Below, piece by piece: positions 59,419 through 60,000 of a stretch of DNA of 60,000 nt (position 1 is the first letter of the stretch; every line of letters starts with the position of its first letter). The translations under genes and the position numbers were made by a program. Source of the DNA: Cryptomeria japonica (Eukaryota; Streptophyta; Pinopsida; Cupressales; Cupressaceae); contig NC_081406.1 of assembly GCF_030272615.1 (NCBI RefSeq), positions 481,897,900 to 481,957,899 on the forward strand, written 5' to 3'. The notes beneath the pieces are model-generated. The model did no database searches. It had not been told where the DNA came from and worked only from the letters and a program-made list of their open reading frames with translations.

Positions 59419-60000
59419 GAAGGAATTGATTATGGTGAGACATTTGCACCTGTAGCTAGAATTGAAGCTATTAGACTGTTTCTTGCCTATGCAGCTTACA
59501 AGAACTATAAGGTTTATCAAATGAATGTTAAATGTGCATTTTTGAATGGTGAGCTTGAGGAAGAAGTTTACATTAAGAAACCTGGTGGATTTTCACTAAC
59601 AGATGATAAAGATATGGTTTGCAGATTGAAGAAAGCTTTATATGGAATGAAATAGGCTCCTAGAGCTTGGTATGCAAGGTTGGATAAATATCTTTTGAAG
59701 CTTGGTTTTACTAAAGGTAGTGATAATAGTAATCTATACTATAAAATCACTGATAATGATATTCTAATTATTGAAGTATTTATTGATGATATCATTTTTG
59801 GAGGAGAGGATAAATTGTGCATGGAATTTGCTAACAACATGAAGAATGAATTTGAAATGTCCATGATTGGTGAGATGAAATTTTTCTTAGGTTTGCAGAT
59901 TACTCAAACTGACAAAGGAATTTTTATCTATCAAACTAAGTATCTAAGGGAATTGTTGAAGAAGTTTGGTATGGAAAATTCCAAACCAGTAAGTACTCCT
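59419..60000 (+). pseudogene. Copia-B pol, second part: reverse transcriptase palm
   Basis: Resumes at [18 protein letters not shown] and continues with [19 protein letters not shown] (first catalytic Asp changed: NVKCAFL where NVKTAFL or DVKTAFL is usual), then LKKALYGMK followed by TAG where CAG is usual (59653-59655), APRAWYARL and the catalytic FIDDIIFG around 59779-59800. It runs to KPVSTP at the window edge. RNase H and the 3' LTR lie outside. Confidence 0.9.

Larger units (their letters stand above)
54486..60000 (+). mobile_element. Copia-B: Ty1/copia element, 5' LTR to reverse transcriptase, continues past the window
   Basis: Order: 5' LTR (54486-55769), initiator-tRNA primer site (55772-55783), gag, protease, integrase and reverse transcriptase, the last split by a solo LTR at 58604-59418. 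The protease-integrase-reverse transcriptase order is diagnostic of copia. The left target duplication should be CATAG (54481-54485). The coding region carries several stops and frameshifts, so this copy is inactive. Its LTR begins with the same 13 bases as the NA1 LTR (TGTTGGAATTCTA) and ends CTAACA like it. Confidence 0.92.

Overview
The window looks like nuclear DNA from a large, repeat-rich seed-plant genome. It is AT-rich, holds no intact host gene, and is built almost entirely from nested retrotransposons: Ty1/copia, Ty3/gypsy and a plant L1-type LINE with a DUF4283-like ORF1 and an RNase H tail. A gymnosperm is my best guess from the style of the repeats, but that is inference. All boundaries come from reading the sequence. 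Percent identities and database matches were not computed.

Layout. 1-2435: 3' end of a copia element (RNase H, polypurine tract, 3' LTR). 2436-12700: AT-rich non-coding DNA with a 3.7-kb TG...CA unit flanked by TTCTC duplications (6627-10310), a long CT/TA microsatellite and three GC-rich hairpin patches. 12737-13811: a 538-bp tandem duplication that runs into the 3' end of a dead Shaker-type potassium channel exon on the minus strand (13746-14100). A second copy of this channel locus lies at 42360-52379. The two copies share long non-coding flanks and are the substrate into which most other elements inserted.

Insertions in channel copy 1: LINE-A (14948-30789) and LINE-B (32272-40265), each about 8 kb net with its own ~17-bp target duplication. 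LINE-A is itself split by a gypsy-like LTR element, NA2 (19345-27241, minus strand, perfect CATTC duplication). NA2 encodes only Gag, a protease-like domain and a Pro-rich tail. Insertion in channel copy 2: NA1 (43129-49784, minus strand), an LTR element with copia-type priming. NA1 carries a coiled-coil/triple zinc-knuckle protein and an unrecognised ~1,100-codon protein, with no protease, integrase or reverse transcriptase. Copy 2 is cut at 52380 by a gypsy LTR and leader. That gypsy is interrupted at 54486 by a second copia (Copia-B, to the window end), whose reverse transcriptase is in turn split by a solo LTR (58604-59418) of the NA1 family.

Most noteworthy: (i) both LINE copies carry a third ORF of about 620 codons downstream of RNase H, and ORF1/ORF2 are joined by an ATGA overlap; (ii) NA1 and NA2 are non-autonomous elements with large coding regions that must be served in trans, and Copia-B shares LTR termini and primer site with NA1; (iii) premature stops are mostly TAG where a paralogue has CAG or TGG, a pattern expected from deamination of methylated cytosines; (iv) the duplicated potassium-channel fossil. 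A weak resemblance between LINE ORF3 and the NA1 protein suggests one domain taken up by two unrelated retroelement classes.
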